A stretch of DNA of 64,000 bases. It comes from Hofstenia miamia. Lineage: Eukaryota; Xenacoelomorpha; Acoela. The position numbers and the translations under genes are program-made. The first letter of the stretch is position 1; the number at the start of each line of letters is the position of its first letter. The notes under the pieces were generated by a model. It saw only the letters and a list, made by a program, of their open reading frames with translations. It had not been told where the DNA came from and did no database searches. Shown here piece after piece: positions 58,899-64,000 of this stretch. The stretch spans positions 3,670,187 to 3,734,186 of the forward strand of contig SCFE01000001.1 in assembly GCA_004352715.1 (NCBI GenBank), given 5' to 3'.

Positions 58899-59479
58899 TG
58901 AGGGTACCAGGTGGCCAATTCAATTCCGTTTTTTATTTTTCATTTTGATCATTTGGAAAGATTAAATGAAATTGAAATTGAAAAACGGAAATGAACATTT
59001 TTTTTTCGAAAAATGAAAAATGAAAAACGAAAATGAAAAATGAAACATTTCAATTTCGTTTTTCGTTTTTAATTTTCGTTTCGGTTGTTATCATTCTTAT
59101 ATAATTGCTATCCCATTGATTGTAATTGAAAGAAATTAATGTCCATATTAGGTAAACAACCACTCTTTGTATTGAGAGAAGCTATAGTAGTTCAAAAACA
59201 ACAACATAGCAATTACATAAGAATGATAAAAACTAAAACGAAAATTAAAAAACGAAAAACGGAATTGAAATGTTTCATTATTTGGTTTTCATTTTTCATT
59301 TTTCAATTTTTGTTTTTCTTTTGAAAAATTGTTAAAATGGAAATTGGCAAAATGAAATTTAAGAAGCGAAAATGAAAAATGTTTATTTCCGTTTTTCAAT
59401 TTCAATTTTTATTTAATCTTTCCAAATGATCAAAATGAAAAATAAAAAACGGAATTGAATTGGCCACCTGGTACCTGCA
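58899..59479. mobile_element. Foldback (long-inverted-repeat) element, 0.58 kb
   Basis: Left arm 58903-59110 and right arm 59207-59475 are inverted copies, both starting GGTACCAGGTGGCCAATTCA at the outside and ending at TTATCATTCTTAT-N-TAATTGCTA inside, with a 96-bp unique loop. The right arm is about 60 bp longer, from internal expansion of an A/T-rich (GAAAAATGAAAAATGAAA-like) repeat. Flanks TAGTAATA (58891) and TAGTATTA (59480) match in 7 of 8 bases and could be an 8-bp target duplication. The same flanks also pair in inverse orientation, so the boundary is uncertain by about 8 bp. No coding capacity. Minus- and plus-strand frames overlapping the arms are not genes. Confidence 0.8.
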
Positions 59480-59487
59480 TAGTATTA

Positions 59488-60765
59488 TAATAAACCACTG
59501 TTTCTTATATTTGCTTTTGTAGATAGGGCTTGGTATCCAGGTATGGAGTAAATGGGAATTCACAAGGATTCTGATGGGACATCCAGACCCATGAGATTTA
59601 CTGGGCTTCAAGGACAATGTCGTTTTAATTTCAATGACAAAATTGATATTGTTTGATTGATATTTAACATAAAAATCTAAACCTTTGAAGAGGAACAAAT
59701 TATAAATCACTTTCAAGCACTTTTTGAAATAGACTTAAATTTCTATATTATTTGAAATTGGGATGTTTGTTTGAGAAAAAATTAATAGTAAATTCAAGTT
59801 TATTTGTTTGTCATCATGGATATAAATACCGAGAGTGCTAATATTTACATTACAACAGAAATATAGTATTTCATCAACTGATATACACCACAAATTAAGG
59901 GCAGGCTTGGGAACGGGGAATATGTGTAATCTGCGACACATACAAAGGACAGCAGACGAATTCTGGAATTGTGGAAAAGTAACTTTCAGGAGGAAAAACT
60001 CCAGGAAATGTAAGAACATCACGTGGTTTAGATAATGTTGATGCACTAACAACAATTTCTGAAAAAATACTTTTCACGACTCATTACTAGTATTTATTGA
60101 GAAGAGCGTTTTTTGGTTAACAAATTGTTTATAAATTCAAATTGAAAATAAAACGACATTTTCATTGAAACCCTCTATGTTATCCAGGGAATTCTCAGAA
60201 TTTTATCAACAATTTCTGGAAACTTTGTTCAAAATAGAAATTTTTGTATTTCATGGGGGAATGATTAAATCCAATTGGAATGGATTGGACAGGAATAAAA
60301 TATTTTTTTTTCAGAGCTGTAGAATCCACTCCAATATTAACCTAATTACTATTGATTTTAATAAAATTATCATATCATTAACTTAGATTGAATTATCGAT
60401 TTTGCCATTCAAATTAAAAGCTTCAAATTTTATGAACATTGACATAATGATGAATTACTTCTCATAACTTATCATAGTTCCCACAGGGATTATTATCTTA
60501 AATTGTAATAACCTATTTGAAATAATAGTGATTTTTCAGTGTTAATATCAGAACAAAAATAAAAACATGGGGAATGTTCCAAAATCAATCAAAATATAAT
60601 ATTCTTTTAAAAATTTAAAAAAATTTATCTTCATGCAGTTACATTTTTTGTTGGGAAAACTTAACTTTTTAAGAAATTGTTTATATTTTATCATAGAGAT
60701 AAGAAATTACGATCATAGAGAGAGAAAAATTACGATTTAGATGCAATTTTATATATATATATATA
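59488..60765. other. AT-rich DNA with a GC-richer patch at 59895-60060
   Basis: The patch carries open frames on both strands; the plus frame near 59990-60060 reads SGGKTPGNVRTSRGLDNVDA after a stop, and the minus frame reads LTFPGVFPPESYFSTIPEFV. I cannot assign either. The segment ends in a TA tract (60750-60765) at the gap. Confidence 0.35.
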
Positions 60766-61765
60766 NNNNNNNNNNNNNNNNNNNNNNNNNNNNNNNNNNN
60801 NNNNNNNNNNNNNNNNNNNNNNNNNNNNNNNNNNNNNNNNNNNNNNNNNNNNNNNNNNNNNNNNNNNNNNNNNNNNNNNNNNNNNNNNNNNNNNNNNNNN
60901 NNNNNNNNNNNNNNNNNNNNNNNNNNNNNNNNNNNNNNNNNNNNNNNNNNNNNNNNNNNNNNNNNNNNNNNNNNNNNNNNNNNNNNNNNNNNNNNNNNNN
61001 NNNNNNNNNNNNNNNNNNNNNNNNNNNNNNNNNNNNNNNNNNNNNNNNNNNNNNNNNNNNNNNNNNNNNNNNNNNNNNNNNNNNNNNNNNNNNNNNNNNN
61101 NNNNNNNNNNNNNNNNNNNNNNNNNNNNNNNNNNNNNNNNNNNNNNNNNNNNNNNNNNNNNNNNNNNNNNNNNNNNNNNNNNNNNNNNNNNNNNNNNNNN
61201 NNNNNNNNNNNNNNNNNNNNNNNNNNNNNNNNNNNNNNNNNNNNNNNNNNNNNNNNNNNNNNNNNNNNNNNNNNNNNNNNNNNNNNNNNNNNNNNNNNNN
61301 NNNNNNNNNNNNNNNNNNNNNNNNNNNNNNNNNNNNNNNNNNNNNNNNNNNNNNNNNNNNNNNNNNNNNNNNNNNNNNNNNNNNNNNNNNNNNNNNNNNN
61401 NNNNNNNNNNNNNNNNNNNNNNNNNNNNNNNNNNNNNNNNNNNNNNNNNNNNNNNNNNNNNNNNNNNNNNNNNNNNNNNNNNNNNNNNNNNNNNNNNNNN
61501 NNNNNNNNNNNNNNNNNNNNNNNNNNNNNNNNNNNNNNNNNNNNNNNNNNNNNNNNNNNNNNNNNNNNNNNNNNNNNNNNNNNNNNNNNNNNNNNNNNNN
61601 NNNNNNNNNNNNNNNNNNNNNNNNNNNNNNNNNNNNNNNNNNNNNNNNNNNNNNNNNNNNNNNNNNNNNNNNNNNNNNNNNNNNNNNNNNNNNNNNNNNN
61701 NNNNNNNNNNNNNNNNNNNNNNNNNNNNNNNNNNNNNNNNNNNNNNNNNNNNNNNNNNNNNNNNN
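60766..61765. other. Assembly gap (1000 N)
   Basis: Exactly 1000 N, which suggests a placeholder length. The left flank is TA repeat; the right flank is unique sequence. Frames listed across it by translation are meaningless. Confidence 0.98.
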
Positions 61766-64000
61766 GATCATTTTTCAATAGTCGTTAAACTCTTTGATCA
61801 TTTGGTTAATTTTTATTAATGTTAATAAATTGCTATAATAAAATAAAAATCTTTATGAAATGAAATGTATATATCAAGTATTGAGGTCTTCTCATTCTAT
61901 TGAAATCTCACAATATTTTGAGCAGTAATTATAAAATTATGCTTATTAAGTTTGAAAAATTTTAAAACATATATATATATATATATAAACATATATTTTT
62001 AAAGCTATTATGCAGTAACAAAAAATTTCATTTACCATTATTTGGATTGAAAAGTAATTAGGTGTTGTGATATTTCTGATTAGTTAAAATTTTGAAAAGT
62101 AAATATTTCTGAGATTGCGTGTTGTTGTCGAGTCACGTGAAGCAATAGTAATTTGAATGAATTCGAATCCAAGTCTGGAATTAAACTATCACTTCCAGCC
62201 ACAAAATACTATTTCGAAGTTTATAGCTGAATGACTTGTCAATTGAATATTAGCAATAAATTAAAGTCGAACAAGCAATAAACTCGGCTTCTTAATTCTT
62301 ACGCAAATATATCAAAACCGCTTAAGGCTGATTGCTTGGTTGAGGCAACCGGAAAAACAGTTCGTAGCTTTTTGTTTAATAAAATAATTAAAATCATAAT
62401 TTAGTAGAGATGTTAATTATACAAGTAAGTATACCGCCTACAACTACATAAATTCATCTTGCCCATATGGCACAGCTGAATAGACTCCATTTCTAAGGAA
62501 TTTTCTCTACAAACTAAGTTTGAAGTTTCTATAAACACTTATTATTATTTCTACACATATGAAAAAATATTCTAGATTTTTAAGATGAATTCTGTAATTA
62601 GGGAAATACATTAATGAACATCAAAAGTTTGCTTCCAATTAGCAAACAGCATTAATATCGAAAACACACAATGTTATGCACTTTGTTTATTGCGACTAAG
62701 CTTTGGAATTGAAGGCCAACGACTTCTCTAATCAAGCAGTGCTAACGAAAATTGAAAACAAGGCTGCATAAGTTTGCATTTTACTGATTATTGTAAATTG
62801 AATTAGCGTGCTTTCCTATAGGTGAATCTTCATGCTTTTGTATATTTGATGTTGAAAAAAGTTAATGCCTTTTTAGTAGATTTCATATTTTTTTTAAATG
62901 TTTAAAAAAATTATTTTAATGTATTATATTATCACCTCTCAAAAGTTCCATTTCTGTTTTAAAAAGTTATTTAAAAAAACTATTCGAACCCATTTTTACA
63001 ATCACTTTGGTAAGGGAAATGAAATAACATCTTAAAAATTATAATTTTCTTGCAATCAAAGAACTTTTATATATTCATTGAAGTTATCACTTCCTTCCAT
63101 TTGACAATTTTTATCAGAAGCTCTAATCCAATCTAATGTTTTGACATATTCTCTTCAAAAATACATTTGCATCATAACCTCATATTAATGCGATTCTCAA
63201 GGAAATGTATTTGAGTAAATGATTCCAAGTTGGAATTAATTAAAGAAATTGATGATTGGATTAAGAGTATGTCTAAAGGCTTGCTTTTGATCCATGGTCG
63301 GAATTCATTAGGATAGATTGATATTAAGGATTTATCATTAGAACAATAATTGATAACTGACGTTTGACGAGGAAACCTCTTGGAAAATATCATAAAACAT
63401 TGTAGGTGCATATATGCCAACTCTTGGTGAAGGTATGTTTGTAACGCAATACTTAGACGAAGTTATTCCTATCCACTGCACTGTACAACAAAAGCACATA
63501 ATGGCCTAAAAATATATGCTAAAAAAACAAAATATCTCCTTGAAATGCTCACACTTTAACTGCAAATAATTTTTTTAAAAAACTCTGTATTTAATGTATG
63601 TTTTTATCCAGACATACAAATTTCAATCATTATTTATACGCCTACTTCCGACATTGCTGACACTAAATAATCAGATGAGCTTAGTAACAGGGAAATTAGC
63701 ACCAAATGGAAATAGAAATTTGTAAAAAGCAAATTCAATTTCGTAGTTTGGTGTTCTATTAATTTGTGTGGAATATTTTGGTACACCTAGTTAAGTTTGG
63801 CAGCAAACAAATTTTGAAGACGCCACAAATCAGTGAGTTGCTTCATCTGAAGTACATTCTTATAAGCTTAGTAAAGTAAAAACGTAATAATGGGCATTAA
63901 TGCGGAAACCAATGCCTACATGTTCAAAAAGTGCCTTCAACACTGTTCAAAAGTAAACGAAATATTTGTGGAGGTGATGAAAACAATAATATTGCAATGT
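61766..64000. other. AT-rich DNA, nothing recognised
   Basis: One short TA tract (61969-61988). The 82-codon minus frame at 63172-63420 has ordinary composition but no motif that I recognise. Confidence 0.5.

Noticed and set aside
60681-61781. Frames of 340-365 codons across the 1000-N gap
   Set aside because: They consist almost entirely of undetermined bases.
62150-62175. TTCGAATCC as a tRNA or SINE B box
   Set aside because: No A box or cloverleaf could be built around it.

Overview
This window looks like strongly AT-rich, gene-poor nuclear DNA from an animal, most likely an invertebrate. The evidence is the mobile-element content: a THAP/P-type DNA transposon, Penelope-like retroelements with GIY-YIG endonuclease domains, Tc1/mariner transposases, CR1/L2-type LINE relics and an hAT element. 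More than 25 long (TA)n microsatellites, two assembly gaps (91 N and exactly 1000 N) and the lack of any bacterial-style gene packing fit this. The species cannot be named from sequence alone. I recognise no host protein gene, tRNA or rRNA; the window may lie in intergenic or long-intron DNA.

Layout. 1-193 (minus): N-terminus of a Tc1/mariner-like transposase cut by the window edge. 0.3-6.7 kb: AT-rich DNA with TA tracts. 6.8-8.1 kb and 9.4-9.8 kb: GC-richer islands of old repeats. 11.3-11.7 kb (plus): LINE reverse-transcriptase relic with an ADD motif. 18.8-20.2 kb: dispersed repeats and a repeated CCATAGTAT motif. 20.5-21.2 kb (minus): C-terminal LINE relic carrying a 65-bp mariner-like insertion. 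28.7 kb: a perfect 62-bp palindrome. 29.8-30.7 kb (plus): broken Tc1-family transposase with DD35E spacing. 39.4-40.7 kb (minus) and 42.1-42.6 kb (plus): two 5'-truncated Penelope-like elements, each between (TA)n tracts and each with a hammerhead-ribozyme-like motif after the ORF. 52.95-56.38 kb: a nearly intact 3.4-kb P-like transposon with about 100-bp terminal inverted repeats. 56.57-58.10 kb: a 1.5-kb non-autonomous hAT element with a perfect 8-bp target duplication. 58.9-59.5 kb: a foldback element with arms of more than 200 bp. The rest is AT-rich DNA in which I see nothing assignable.

How the parts relate. These are not genes of one pathway but layers of transposition. The P-like element looks youngest: its TIRs are still about 92% identical and its 826-codon frame has a single 1-base slip in a T run. 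The Tc1 copy has two lesions, the larger Penelope copy three, and the LINEs are heavily decayed. The most notable points are the P-like element, the link between Penelope copies and TA microsatellites, the hammerhead-like motifs, and the LINE whose reading resumes when the nested TA-flanked insert is ignored.
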